Notes: generated by a model not told the origin, from the letters alone. Positions 1 through 11,001 are shown, counted from the first letter of the stretch. The stretch: 64,000 nucleotides of DNA from Pomphorhynchus laevis (GCA_012934845.2 WNNJ02002399.1:1-64000), one strand, 5' to 3'. Program-made: numbers and translations.

Positions 1-264
1 AAGAAATGGTGGGGGGAAGAGTTGAGTGTGGGATTTCATCCCCCTTAAAACGCTGGTTATCCGACTGCTACTCACACCTCATTGTGAGGTGTGAGTAGCA
101 GAAAAGTGTAATGATTGTTTTTTTTCAGTTCTAAGAAGAGCAAAGTTCTAATTTATTAAATCATAGAAATAATCTAATTTATTAAGTTTAATTTTAAGGT
201 TAATTTATTATCTACGATAATGAATACATATTTACGCAAAAAAGGCTATACCAACTATTTGATA
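1..264. other. Left edge, no gene recognised
   Basis: This stretch holds a long perfect hairpin (listed separately) followed by AT-rich sequence. I see no reading frame with recognisable protein similarity. It lies just outside the left end of the PLE copy that starts near 305. Confidence 0.5.
65..101. repeat. Perfect 17-bp inverted repeat with 3-base loop
   Basis: CTGCTACTCACACCTCA (65-81) is followed by TTG and then by its exact reverse complement (85-101). The arms have no mismatch. It could be a foldback terminus of a small DNA element or the stem of a short RNA hairpin. Nothing around it decides which. Confidence 0.9.
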
Positions 265-273
265 GAATAAAAC

Positions 274-307
274 AAATCAGATCCGCTAAATGAGTATACG
301 TATTTAG
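274..307 (-). repeat. PLE 3'-terminal motif, diverged, minus orientation
   Basis: This is a diverged copy of the motif that closes the Naiad-type PLEs here (AATCAGCTAACTGAGTCTACG in its minus-strand form). Better copies lie near 2637-2664 (+), 6876 (-), 12816 (-) and 20347 (+). Here it directly abuts the truncated 5' side of copy P1 in the opposite orientation, so it is the end of another, lost copy or part of an inverted structure. Confidence 0.6.
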
Positions 308-2664
308 CGTAATCAAAAATTAATTAACGACTATGATAGGCTAAGTTGTATAATAGACAGTTATTGTAATACAAAATACTATAATCGTACAATAAATGTT
401 AATAATAACAATAGAAAATATACATTAACCATAAACTTCATTAATAATGTATAGATAACATAAATATAGCTGGACTTTTAAATAATTCTAAAAGTAAAGA
501 AATAATAGGGTCAGATTTAAGTAAATATATTCCTAAAATAAGGTATACACTCCTACCACCATTAGGACGAAAAATTTGTAATTATAATAAAAAATTAAAA
601 TCAATATGTAACGATAATATTAGAAACATAATGGAAACAGAATGCAATTGTAAAAATCTTAGTTTTGATAAAATAAATGAACATATATGTACCCATTATC
701 TAGAATTAATTGAAAATTGTGAATTAAGAAAGCTGCTATCAAAAGGATATAAATATAGATTAAATAATAACAACGACAAAAATAAAATTTACAATTCGTT
801 ATATAATAACTTAAATGATTACTTTAGTAAGCTGATTAATAGTAAAAGCTCGAATATATCTAAGATAAAAATTTGGAAAGATTATATATTTGATAAAATT
901 AAAAATAAAATGAAAATAACAAACAATTATAAAAGGAAAGATAAAATTAATAAAAATATGTATAAAGAACTTACTTAATTAAAGGAAAACTATATAATAA
1001 CAACTATTGATAAAGCTAGTAATAACTTTGTCTTCATACGCAATAAGCTTTATTATGATATACTAATGAAAGATGTTGATTCTAATGATTTAAATGTAAA
1101 TCCAACATATGAACGTAGTGACTTTAGTTTAGAAACAATTATTACAGGTCATTGTTCTATAATGGATAAGAAGGGTATAAAGGTTGAATCAGATAATAAA
1201 ACTATACCTATATTTTATTGGAATCCAAAATTACATAAAAGTACAATAAAATCTTGGTTCATATGTAGTGCGTTTAAATGTACATTAAAACCACTTTCTG
1301 TCTATATGAATAAAATACTTAAAGTAATTAAATCACACTTCAAAAAATATTGTAAGGTAATCGAAATTAATACTGGTATAAAACACTATTTCAGTATTAA
1401 TTCTACAAAAGAATTTTTAGAACAGACAAAAGGAATAAATTTTCAAAATATAAATACAAACGATTTTAGTACGCATTATACAAATCTTGATTTAGTAGAT
1501 ATTAAAGAAGCGTTAGTAAAATTAATTAATCTTATATTCGGATAAAGATATACATATATATGTTATAATATCTATAACGCTTATCTAACAAGAATTAAAC
1601 CATCAAGTAAATATAAATATATGGATGAAATTGAATTAATAGAAACCTTAAACATTTTGATAAATCAAAATCATTAAAAGGTAGGGACATTTAAATTTAG
1701 AAAAGTAAAAGTTGTTCCAACGGGAGGTAATAGTAGCCCAATTATAGCTGACTTGTTTTTAAGCTTTATAGAATATGAATTTGTTCATAACTGTGTAAAA
1801 CTAAATCTAAACAATATAAATATATGAAATATATGTTTTGATACATTGATGATATATGTGTATTTAATTCTAATAATTTTTATTCAATTAGTGAGCACAT
1901 TTATCCAGAAAGCTTTATTCTTAACAAAACCAATATTAATGATAAAGAAGGTGTATATCTAGATATGAACATTAAATTAACATTAACTAAAACTACTGTT
2001 AATTTATATCGTAAAGATGACATATTTAAATTTACAAGAAACATATTTTTGCATGAGCATTCATGCATACCATATAATATAAAATATAATACATTAAATA
2101 ATGAAATTTTAAGAATTGCAACAATATTTAATGATATTGGCTTTCTTCAAAATCATTTAAATAATTTAATAGATACATATTTTAAACTAGGTTACTATAA
2201 AAATAACATCAAGCAGAAAATAGTAAAATATATAAATCAACACAATAATATAAAGAATAAATTTAAACTCTTAAGTGGCAAATTTTTATGGATGGATAAT
2301 AAATAATATACTTTGTATTAGAATAAGATACTAGATAGTTATTTCAGAGAAAATACATCATTAGCATGTATTTGGCCCCGCTGCTATGTTGAGTAAAGGA
2401 ATTAAAGCCGAAACCTGATAGCATAGCAGTTCCTCCTGATGACCTCGAATTCTTAATCTGATACAACGTCTGTTATTTATTAGTCAATTCATAAATATGA
2501 CGTTTGTTTTAAATTTCATTTTTTAACTTGATTTAAATTATAGAAAATCTAAAAACAATTATTAATTTTATTATTTAATTATTAAATTTTGATTTAGCAT
2601 TATTATGTTTTGTTTATTTTATAATTAGATTAAATACGTAGACTCAGTTAGCTGATTTAATTTA
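305..2664 (+). mobile_element. Naiad-type Penelope-like element, copy P1 (5'-truncated, broken)
   Basis: Copy P1 lacks the N-terminal endonuclease region. It keeps much of the RT region and the whole 3' part. Identifiable pieces are 631-978 (segment containing NCELRKLLSKGYKYR), 1066-1545 (RT N-half with FYWNPKLHK) and 1965-2306 (C-terminus ending KFLWMDNK). Between them the RT motif GGNSSPIIADLFL and an IDD box can be read in fragments. It is nearly the same sequence as P3 (12816-15900), which shows the full domain order. The 3' UTR carries an extended palindrome (2281-2500) and ends with the motif at 2637-2664, where it meets P2 tail to tail. The frame has several breaks, so it is a fossil. 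Confidence 0.82.
2281..2500 (+). repeat. Extended imperfect palindrome at the PLE 3' end (P1)
   Basis: The last codons and start of the 3' UTR (2281-2330) are an imperfect inverted repeat of 2450-2500. Between them lies a structured core: an AAATAC-type arm near 2350-2370 and an 8-bp stem pairing CTGCTATG with CATAGCAG. The same arrangement occurs in P2 (about 2790-3000), P3 (about 13005-13200) and, diverged, near 26590-26757. It is probably an RNA structure of the retroelement. Confidence 0.7.
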
Positions 2665-4870
2665 TACTATAAATAAATTATAAATTAAGATAGAAAAATA
2701 TAAATAGTAAATAATTATATAAGATTATATAATTTATATTTATATAAAATTAAGATTTAAACTTGAAATTTAAAATAAAAGTCCATTTTTATGAATTGAC
2801 TAATAAATAACAGACGAGATATAAGAATTAGGATTAAAGGTCATCAGGGGAAACTGCTGTGTTACCAGGTTTTGGTACCTATTCATCGACCCAACATAGC
2901 AGTGATGCCAAATACATGTTAATAGCGTATTTCCTCTGATGAAATTTGATTACATTGTATATGTTTCTAATACAAAGTATATTATTTATTACCCAATCAT
3001 AAAAATTTCCAGCTTAAGAGTTTAAATTTATTTTCTTTAATATTGTGTTGATTTATATATTTTACTATTTTCTGTTTGATTTTATTTTAATAGTAACCTA
3101 GTTTAAAATATGTATCTATTAGATTATTTTAATGATTTTGAAGAAAACCAATATCGTTACATATTACAGGAATTAAAATTTCATTATTTTATGTGATATT
3201 TTTAATATTAGTGGCATGTATGAATGCTCATGCAAAAATATGTTTCTTGTAAATTTAAATATGTCATCTTTACGATATAAATTAATAGTAGTTTTAGTTA
3301 ATGTTAATTTAATGTTCATATCTAGATATACACCTTCTTTATCATTAATATTGGTTTTGTTAAGAATAAAGTTACTTGAATAAATTTGTTCGCTTGTTGA
3401 ATAAAAATTATTAGAGTTAAATGCACATATATCATCAATGTATCGAAACATATATTTCATATATTTATATTGTTTAGATTTAGTTTGTACACAGTTATGA
3501 ACAAATTCATATTATATAAAGCATACAAATAAGTCAGCTTTAATTGGGAACATACTACCTCCCATTGGAACACATTTTATTTGTCTTAATATATATGTTC
3601 CTACTTTAAAATAATTTTGATTTGTCAAAATATGTAAGGTTTCTACTAATTCAATTTTATCTATTTATTTATATTCGCTCGATGGTTTAATTTTTGTTAA
3701 TATGCGTTGTATTTATTTTAATATGTATATTTATTTCCGAATATAAGATTAATTATTTTTTTAACGCTTCTCTTAAATCTGCTTAATCTAAATCTGCATA
3801 AAGCGTACCAAAATCGTAGGTATTTATATTTTAAAAATTTATTTATTTTGTGTGCTCTAAAAATTCTTTTCTGGACGTAATACTAAAATAGTGTTTTATG
3901 TCAGTTGTAATTTCGATTACTCTACAATATTTTTTGAGGTGTGCTTTAATTACTTTAAGTATTTTATTCATATAAACAGAAAGTGGTTTTAACGTACAAT
4001 TAAAAGCTCTACATACGAACCTAGGTTTTATTGGAGTTTTATGTAATTTTGAATTCCAATGTAATATAGGTATAGTTTTGTATCTGATTTAACCTTTATA
4101 CCCTTTTTGTCCATCATATAAGTTACTTGTAATAATTGCTTCAAATTTTAAATCAATACATTCATATGTTGTGTTTATATTTAAATCATTATAATTAACT
4201 TCTTTCATCAGTATATCATAATAAAGTTTTTTGCGTATGAAGACAAAGTTATTACTAGCTTTATCAATATTGTTATTATATAGTTATTCTTTAATTTAGT
4301 AAGTTCTGTATACATATCTTTATTAATTTGATCTTTCTTTTTATAATTCTTTGTTATTTTTATTTTCTTTTTTATTTTATTAAATATATTATCTTTCCTA
4401 GATACCCCTTTGATAGCATTTTTTATTTCATCAATTTCAATTAATTATAGATTATGAGTGCATATATGTTCATTTATTTTATCAAAATTAAGACTTATGC
4501 AATCGCATTCAGTTTCTATGATTTTTCTAATATTATCGTTACATATATATTTCAATTATCTATTAAGGACGAACAAATTGTTCGTCCTAATGGCGGTAAC
4601 AGCTTATACGTTATTTTAGGAATACATTTACTTAAATCTTATCCTATTATTTCTTTACTTTTAGAATTATTTAAAAGTCCAACTATATTTATGTTATCTA
4701 ATAATTTTTTAATAAAGTTAATGCATGGTTTTTATTGTTGTTATTAGCATTTATTGTCCGATTATAGTATTTTGTACTACAATAGCTGTCTATTATACAA
4801 CTTAACTTATCATAGTATTTAATTAATCTTTGATTTATTAAACAAATGATATCTTTAGAAAAACTTGTTT
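2665..4870 (-). mobile_element. Naiad-type Penelope-like element, copy P2 (broken)
   Basis: A minus-strand PLE copy that starts tail to tail with P1. Its 3' UTR (2665-2800) matches that of P3 at 12880-13015. The structured palindrome is at 2790-3000. The piece at 3173-3460 holds the RT catalytic motif in FRYIDDICAFN. Further upstream (3500-4870) the nucleotide sequence follows P3 through the RT N-half. Plus-strand frames such as 4454-4747 are antisense shadows. The copy is heavily broken and stops near 4870, where a second partial copy (P2b) begins. Confidence 0.75.
2790..3000 (-). repeat. PLE 3' structured palindrome (P2)
   Basis: This is the best-preserved form of the core. TCATCAGGGG (2841-2850) pairs with CCTCTGATGA (2933-2942), with one G-T pair. 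CTGCTGTGTT (2854-2863) pairs with AACATAGCAG (2893-2902). AAATAC (2910-2915) pairs with GTATTT (2927-2932). The result is a three-arm junction, flanked by a longer imperfect inverted repeat. Confidence 0.7.
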
Positions 4871-5299
4871 TCATTAATATTTGATTTATTAAGAATATGG
4901 CTACTTGAAGAAATTTGTTTGCTTAAAAAATGAAAATAAAATAAATTTGTTCGCTTATTGAATAAAAATTTCTAGAATTAAATACACATATATCATCAAT
5001 GTATTGAAACATATATTTCATATTTTTATATAATTTAGATTTAATTTTTTAAAACATCTATGAACAAATTCATATTCTATAAAGCTTAAAAATAAGTCAG
5101 CTTTAATTGGGATACTTTTACCCTCTATTGAAACACCTTTTACTTGTCTAAATATAGATGTCCCTACTTTTAAATAATTTTTATTTATCAAAATATTTAA
5201 GGATTCTATTAATTCAATTTTATTTATAGATAGACGCTATAGTTATTATAACATATATGTATATCTATTTTCCAACATAAGATTAATGAATGTTTAATT

Positions 5300-6030
5300 A
5301 AAACATAAATTTCTATGAATTGCATATATCACGATCGTCCATGCACTCCCGCAAGCAGGCAACGTTGCCCCCGCTTGATTGCGGCGCTAATCCTCTGCAT
5401 TGGAAATGAAATTGCGCGTGCATCCCCGGTTCGTCTAAACAAACGTCGACCGAGTTACTGTAGTAAATTATGCGAATCGGGGCCTACCGGTCCGAGTGTA
5501 TCGATTACTATCTTGGTAGACATGTGTTGGCGAGAGTCTAAATGCACATATTTTCAGTGTTTTCGGGTTTCCGCTTCTTTTGAGACAATTCCAGCGCCAT
5601 AAATCCTCAAACGTTTGTTGGTTTGAGGCAAGATATTCGACACGTAAAGTCCCAGGCTATGCACAGTTCGTTTTTCCAAGAGACAATGGTACCGCTGTCT
5701 GATCGCTTGCCATCGGACCTCAACATACTCATGGGTTCAAGTCGGGATGGTAGATGTGCAGCCATTAAAGCTCTCCGAATAACACCGTTATCCTCTGCGT
5801 GACGGGCATGCGGCTCAGGGAATACTCTTAATCTAGACTGTTAGTAGCTGCACTATCACAAACGACACCACACCTACACTGAAATGGCCGACAGAAGTCG
5901 ACACCGAATCAGAGCAGCCGCTGCGGTAATAGACAAATAGTCTAACCTTGTTCCCACTGCGGATATGTGCAACGCCAGAAGAAAATCGCCAGAGTGCTTT
6001 GTGACAACGGCCAACAACCAAGCTTTTGAC
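5300..6030 (-). pseudogene. RLE-B retrotransposon, C-terminal restriction-like endonuclease fragment
   Basis: Minus-strand translation gives, in order: GDFLLALHISAVGTRLD (about 5950-5900), an endonuclease segment with RSDGKRSDSGTIVSWKNELC and AWDFTC (about 5720-5650), KEAETRKH followed after one stop by KYVHL (about 5575), IDTLGPVGPDS (about 5500) and an end reading LGRRLFRRTGDARAISFPMQ then RISAAIKRG (to about 5335). I recognise this as the C-terminal part of a metazoan RT family carrying a PD-D-K restriction-like endonuclease. The N-terminal part of the same family is at 31202-32150. Several internal stops make it non-functional. The apparent plus-strand frame 5315-5602 is only its antisense. 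Confidence 0.72.
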
Positions 6031-6047
6031 TTCGTTGATGATATAAG

Positions 6048-6667
6048 ATTATTTAATTTTTCTAAGTTTCTTTAATATCGGCTAAATCTAAATTTGTACA
6101 TATCACTTTCAATTTTTTATTATAATTACAATTTTTTGGACCTTATGGCGATGACAACTTATACCTTATTTTAGGAATATATTTACTTAAATCTGATCAT
6201 ATTATCTCTTTACTTTTAAAATAAAAAGTCTACAATAACTGTCTATTATACAACTTAAACTATCATATCGTTACTTAAGTTATTTGTTTAAGTTCTAATA
6301 AAAACATGGTCAACTTTTAAAAGTCAAGATTTGATGACTGTGAAAATTATTTTAGAAATTATTTAATTTTTCTAAGTTTCTTTAATATCGGCTAAATCTA
6401 AATTTGTACATATCACTTTCAATTCTTTATTATAATTACAAATTTTTTCGTCCTAATGAAAGGTAACAGCTTATACAATATTTTAGAAATATATTTACTA
6501 AAATCTGATCCTATTATCTCTTTACTTTTAAAATAAAAAATTACAATAAATGTCTATTATACAACTTAACCTATCATATCGTTACTTAAGTTTTTTTACT
6601 TTAGTTCTAATAAACATATGGTCGACTTTTAAAAGTCAAGATTTGATGACGGTAAAAATTATTTTAG
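6048..6667. repeat. 310-bp tandem duplication of PLE sequence
   Basis: The sequence beginning ATTATTTAATTTTTCTAAG occurs at 6048 and again at 6358, and the two units of about 310 bp stay closely similar throughout. Both derive from upstream PLE coding sequence and also share a segment with TTTTAAAAGTCAAGATTTG. The duplication probably occurred after the PLE inserted. Confidence 0.8.
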
Positions 6668-6875
6668 AAATAAATAATTTTATGAAAAATATATTTTGTA
6701 TAGAGCTTTCGATGTCCAAAATTATACATCATCAAATGATTATTAATTCCCATTTTAAGAAATTTGAACTCTACCAATTTAGTTAGTTTGACTGTTTAAC
6801 CACTGTTATCTTCAAGCATTTTGTCTACGATGTTTGACAAATATAGACAAATATGGTCAGCACGTGAGCGTAGAA

Positions 6876-7056
6876 TCAAATCAGCTAACTGAGTCTACGT
6901 ATTTAATATAATTATAAAATAAAGAAAACATAATAATAATGCTAAATCAAAATTTAATAATTAAATAAATAATTGTTATAAGATTTTTTATAATTTATAT
7001 CAAATTAAAATAAAAAATTGAAATTTAAAATAAAATTCATTTTCATGAATAGCCTA
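6876..7056 (-). mobile_element. Isolated 3' end of a PLE copy (P4)
   Basis: The sequence opens with the terminal motif AATCAGCTAACTGAGTCTACG and then follows the P3 3' UTR (12816-13000) almost base for base, until about 7056 where similarity ends. No coding part is attached. It is a severely 5'-truncated insertion in minus orientation. Confidence 0.75.
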
Positions 7057-7439
7057 ATAAGCATCAAATCAGTGTAAGCATCAAATCAGTTATTGTGCCT
7101 TAAAGTTAATGCGCGAAACCAAAGATTGATGTTCATAACAAGAACATCTTAAGAAATAAGTAAAACCAATTTAATAAGAAAAATTAAAAAATACGATTTT
7201 TGTATTAAAAAATAAAAGTTTTGAAATAATTAATTCCCAAAGTTGAATGCTCACACGTTCAAAAGTTTATTCACTACCTAGAATGCTGCATCTAAAATAT
7301 TGAACACAACCAATATTGTGCAGAGTTTCTTGCATTTTTGAATCGGTGAAGAGACAAGCTACGAAGTTATGCTTTGATTCCCACACCTGGTACGATTCGC
7401 GTTTGAGTACCTTATGGGTGATTATTCACGGTTCGGAAG
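7057..7439. other. No gene recognised
   Basis: AT-rich sequence without a convincing frame or repeat structure lies between the PLE 3' fragment and the LINE tail fragment. Confidence 0.4.
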
Positions 7440-7680
7440 ATTATCATCATAGCAGTGCATTCTCGTAAATTTTGCCTTCGAGGACATTACAAGACATTGC
7501 AGGTCATTGCATAAATTACATCATTGTAGTTCGAAGGCATCTATTAGTACATAAGGCTGTAAATTTATGGAACAGGTTGCCTGAGGAAATTGCTAATACA
7601 CCTTATCTGATAATGTTCAAGCGGCTTCGAGGACTGCTTTTACCAAATCATATTCGAAGATATGTTAAGTGTAATTAATT
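7440..7680 (+). pseudogene. C-terminal tail of a CR1/Jockey-type LINE ORF2
   Basis: The frame ending at 7678 reads VHKAVNLWNRLPEEIANTPY followed by LIMFKRLRGLLLP, the usual C-terminal signature of CR1/L2/Jockey-group ORF2 proteins (AVNLWNRLP, then a hydrophobic FK segment). Just upstream another frame reads KFCLRGHYKTLQVIA, the segment that normally precedes it (the LRGH word), so one frameshift separates them. Nothing of the RT or endonuclease remains. Confidence 0.65.
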
Positions 7681-8303
7681 TTTTTCTTTTTGAACTATAT
7701 AAATAAACATTAAGGCTTTGTTATGTAATAATAAATCGCAGATATGTAATTTTAGCTAGTAATCTGACATTCTTTTGCAATATAATTATAGATATCATTT
7801 TATTTCCAGCCACATTGGCTATTCCAGCGTGTAAACAAGGAAAATCTGTCAATATATCGTTTCTTGCAATATATTATATGTTTGTCCATTACAATTATTA
7901 TTAATACACATCATTTTTACTTTATTTATTAGTTTATTGACGAGTACATTAATTAATAAATATCCTTCATTACTGATAGATGTCAATACCGATGTCATGG
8001 ATTAAGGTGTGATAAATATCTGGTATTACGGTACAGGCGATATAAATAAAACCAACTCTTAACGTAGAATTGCCCTACTCTACCTTGCTTATAAATTTCT
8101 AAACTTATAACCAATCGATCATCGAAGCACCGAGATTTTATGCTATTGCCCGAATAATTAAGATCTCGCCATCATCGATCAACTGTGGACGCTATTAAGA
8201 TAGTTCACGATCAAGTGTGATCCCAATCCAATCACAAGTGTCCAATCTGTGGTATATTTGTTGACTGTAAAATGGTGTTTGGCTCTTCATCCAGAAATTC
8301 TTC
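7681..8303. other. No gene recognised
   Basis: Unique-looking AT-rich sequence forms the left flank of the hAT insertion. Its continuation on the other side of the transposon begins at 11573. Confidence 0.4.
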
Positions 8304-8473
8304 TCGTAAACCAGTGTTCCTCAAACTTTTTTTGTCAGCCGCCCCCTTTGAAAAAAAAACAATATTTATTATGGACCCCTGATATAAAAAAATATTAATA
8401 AAAATTCTGATTTACTTATAGTTTATTTTAAGCACGATCTCCATATATTTAAATAATAGTTTGCGTTAAGTGT

Positions 8474-10207
8474 TTAATGAGACGGATGTATCTGGTGCGA
8501 GTCTACCAGGGTTTTGATTTTCGGTTCTATATTAGTTAATAGAAGTCTTAGATTGCCTCTCTGAACTATTTGAAGACGATTTCTTTTCTTTGACAAAAGA
8601 TTTGTAACTGCGCTAAATCCTCTTTCGACCAGATATGACGTTGGGAAGGGAATCAAAAACTTCTGAACGATTGCCCATGTTTCAGGATAACTTTGTTGAA
8701 TTTTATTTTGCAACCAAAATTGTTGATAGCCGCTTTTGAATTTGAATTTCAATTCATAATCATTACTCAATTCCAATAATTCTTCTTGCAATCTTGCTGA
8801 TCCTTCTGTAGGAATGTTCGAAAAAGGATCTAGAATCCAATCAGGTATGTTCATTGTAAAAATATCGACAAATCTTTGATTAAAATCATAATATAGGGTA
8901 TCAAGATGGCTGCAGTAAGCAAGAATATCATCTTCTGAAGGCTTTGCTAATTCAAGATTTGGGAATTGTGTAAATATGCCTCTTCCTAAATTCTGTTTGT
9001 ATAATAATATCTTATTTACAAATCCTGCTAGCACAGATTTTGCCTGTATTAAGTTTAGATCATTGCCCTGTAGTTTTAGATTCATTTCATTAAATAAATT
9101 AAACAAATCAGTCAAATATGCTATATCAACTATTGATTCGTTTAACTTTAGGTGTATTGGATCATCTCTTTCGATAAAAAATTCAATGACAGAGCTATAT
9201 AGATTCAAAACTCTATTCAAACAACAACCTTTTGATAACCATCTAACTTCGGTGTGGTGCAATAAGGAATTGAATTCTTCGTCGTTTTCGACACAAAGCT
9301 GCTTGAATAATCTTGAACTAAGTGAGCTGCTCTTAATCTTGTTTATAGCTTGAATAACATAACACAGAGTTTGATGTAAACGGACACTTAAGTTTTTTGC
9401 AACAAGATGTTGTCTGTGGATTACACAGTGTATGGCTATTATATTTGGTACGTAATTTTTTAAATGGGCGACCAATCCTCGATGACGCCCTATCATTGCT
9501 GGAGCCCCGTCGGTGGCGATTGTTAGAATATTATTTAACGGTATCTCTTTTTTATCGAGAAACTCCTTCAGAACATCGAATAAAGACTCACCTTTGGTAT
9601 CTGTTTTTAAAGTTTCCGCAAACAATAATTCCTGACATATCCTACCATCCTTTATAAATCGAACATAGGCTAATAGCAAAGCTTCATTTCCGGGCAGTGT
9701 AGACTCATCTAATTGAAGGGAAAAGGAAGCCGTTCTTAGGTACTCACATAATGTATATTCTACATCCTGTGCCATTTCATCTATTCTTCTTTGAACAGTG
9801 CTGTTGCTTAAAGAGATTCTATTTATAATAGATGAAGACTCCTTGTGTAATACCGTGCTTATAACCTCTCTAATTACTAGTATAATTAGTACTTCTCCAA
9901 TACTATGAGACATCCCTGCTTTAGCTATCAACAAAGAGATATTATAAGATGCCAAAAGTCCATCATTGTTCTGTTTTGAACCAGATAAAAAAAGATCTTC
10001 TAATTTTGGTTGTTTTTCAAACCTTTTCTTAAGTCTTTGGAAATATTCTAATTCTTTATCTTTATCCTCACTATGAATGTTATTCAGATGTTCCAACAGC
10101 CTTGATGGTTTCATGGCGCTATTTGACAATTCCCTTTCACAAAGCAAACAAAAAGGCTTCTTCTCGTTTATTGGAGAAACTATAAACCCAAATTTCAAGT
10201 ATTCCAT
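8474..10207 (-). CDS. hAT (Buster-like) transposase, 577 aa
   Basis: This protein would cut and paste the surrounding element. The N-terminus has a BED-like zinc finger with C20, C23, H40 and H45. The RNase H-like core shows the first catalytic Asp in LQLDEST (D167), the second in ATDGAPAMIG (D233) and the Glu in YLVERGFSA (E528). HCVIHRQHLVAKNL and EVRWLSKG are typical of the ZBED5/FAM200/SCAND3-type Buster lineage. The C-terminus (about 519-570) is the hAT dimerisation region. The frame is uninterrupted and close to the family's usual length (around 600 aa). I chose the ATG at 10207 because it precedes the zinc finger by only about 20 residues. Such proteins are often domesticated in vertebrates, but here the intact terminal repeats and target duplication mark a transposon gene. 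Confidence 0.93.
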   Translation of the reverse strand: MEYLKFGFIVSPINEKKPFCLLCERELSNSAMKPSRLLEHLNNIHSEDKDKELEYFQRLKKRFEKQPKLEDLFLSGSKQNNDGLLASYNISLLIAKAGMSHSIGEVLIILVIREVISTVLHKESSSIINRISLSNSTVQRRIDEMAQDVEYTLCEYLRTASFSLQLDESTLPGNEALLLAYVRFIKDGRICQELLFAETLKTDTKGESLFDVLKEFLDKKEIPLNNILTIATDGAPAMIGRHRGLVAHLKNYVPNIIAIHCVIHRQHLVAKNLSVRLHQTLCYVIQAINKIKSSSLSSRLFKQLCVENDEEFNSLLHHTEVRWLSKGCCLNRVLNLYSSVIEFFIERDDPIHLKLNESIVDIAYLTDLFNLFNEMNLKLQGNDLNLIQAKSVLAGFVNKILLYKQNLGRGIFTQFPNLELAKPSEDDILAYCSHLDTLYYDFNQRFVDIFTMNIPDWILDPFSNIPTEGSARLQEELLELSNDYELKFKFKSGYQQFWLQNKIQQSYPETWAIVQKFLIPFPTSYLVERGFSAVTNLLSKKRNRLQIVQRGNLRLLLTNIEPKIKTLVDSHQIHPSH

Positions 10208-10623
10208 GCTATAGTGCCTTCTTTTTTTGTCGCTCTCCCATTTTTGGGGGTATTGTAAAAATTTTATTTCTCAGAATTGGTTGTTAAGACAAAATATTTC
10301 CACAAAAAGAATTCCAGAAGTAATTTATCTCAAAAAATGAAAAATAGGTAGTAAAAATTTTATGATAATATTTTAAAAGAAAAACGACACATTTACTTAT
10401 AATTTATTTTAGGATTTTTGAGAGATTATGTGGAAATTTTATAATAAATGTGGCGCGCCAGGCACTCCCCCATGCCACAGGCGACCCCCTGGGGGTCGTT
10501 CAAAATAAAAATATTTTTTTAATGTTAAATTTTTTCATTCTTGACATAGAAACAATTTCGATTTCTTCTCCATTCTCTATTTTAACTCTGTCTTCTGATA
10601 ATATTTCTGTTATTTTCACTTCT

Positions 10624-11001
10624 TTAGAAAAAAATGATGAGAGTTTTAGCTTTTTCGTCTCGGAGTTGTCGTCTCGGAGTTGTTGTCAACGGCTGTGCTT
10701 GTATACACGTAACACACTCGGAGACAACTTTGCGAATGATATCTCTGTGTATTTTGAAAAAATAATCATTGCATTTTGCCTCAAACCTGTTCATTTCAAA
10801 ATGGTGTTCTTTATGAAACAATCTTGCTTCGTGTTCCATTAATTCCCTATGATCTGAATGAAAAACTTTTTTATGCAGGCCTTCGTTATCTCTAAGATAT
10901 AAAACCTCGTCAAGTAACATGAAGGCCTTCGCTTTCCGCTTCATTCTTTTTTTTGCTTCTTTTGGCAAAACTACTTCTGCACCTCTGTCCTTTAAAAACA
11001 A
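10624..11001 (-). pseudogene. Integrase zinc-binding (H2C2) fragment, about 125 aa
   Basis: The peptide contains LHKKVFHSDHRELMEHEARL followed by FHKEHHFEMNRF and, about 25 residues later, SECVTCIQAQP. His...His followed by CxxC is the H2C2 zinc-binding module that precedes the catalytic core in Ginger and other integrase-derived proteins, and the upstream KAFMLLDEVLYLRD resembles the lead-in of KRBA2/Ginger-type proteins. The catalytic core itself is absent from the 833-bp element. I infer the remnant of a Ginger-type integrase. A retrotransposon origin is possible, but the terminal inverted repeats argue for a DNA transposon. Confidence 0.6.

Larger units (their letters stand above)
4872..6790 (-). 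mobile_element. Naiad-type PLE, partial copy P2b with an insertion and a tandem duplication
   Basis: From 4872 to 5288 the sequence repeats the RT catalytic region of the PLE (minus strand; the YIDD segment is near 4990-5010). It is interrupted by an RLE-B fragment at 5289-6040. The word ATAAGATTA flanks both sides of the insert. It resumes at about 6041 with upstream PLE sequence, which is present twice as a 310-bp tandem duplication. All frames are broken. Confidence 0.65.

Noticed and set aside
2341-2470. Hammerhead ribozyme in the Naiad PLE 3' region (CTGATGA and GAAAC words are present)
   Set aside because: In P1-P3 the words occur in an order and context where stem II cannot be formed (C next to C), and GAAA is not kept in P2. 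The structure found is a three-arm palindrome of another kind.
4454-4747. Plus-strand hydrophobic protein
   Set aside because: It is the antisense of PLE coding sequence in copy P2; hydrophobic residues result from T-rich codons.
5315-5602. Plus-strand gene of 95 aa
   Set aside because: It is the antisense of the RLE-B endonuclease end, whose minus-strand translation matches the family.
8474-10207. Domesticated host gene of the ZBED5/FAM200 type
   Set aside because: Terminal inverted repeats and an exact 8-bp target duplication surround the gene, so it is a transposon gene in place.
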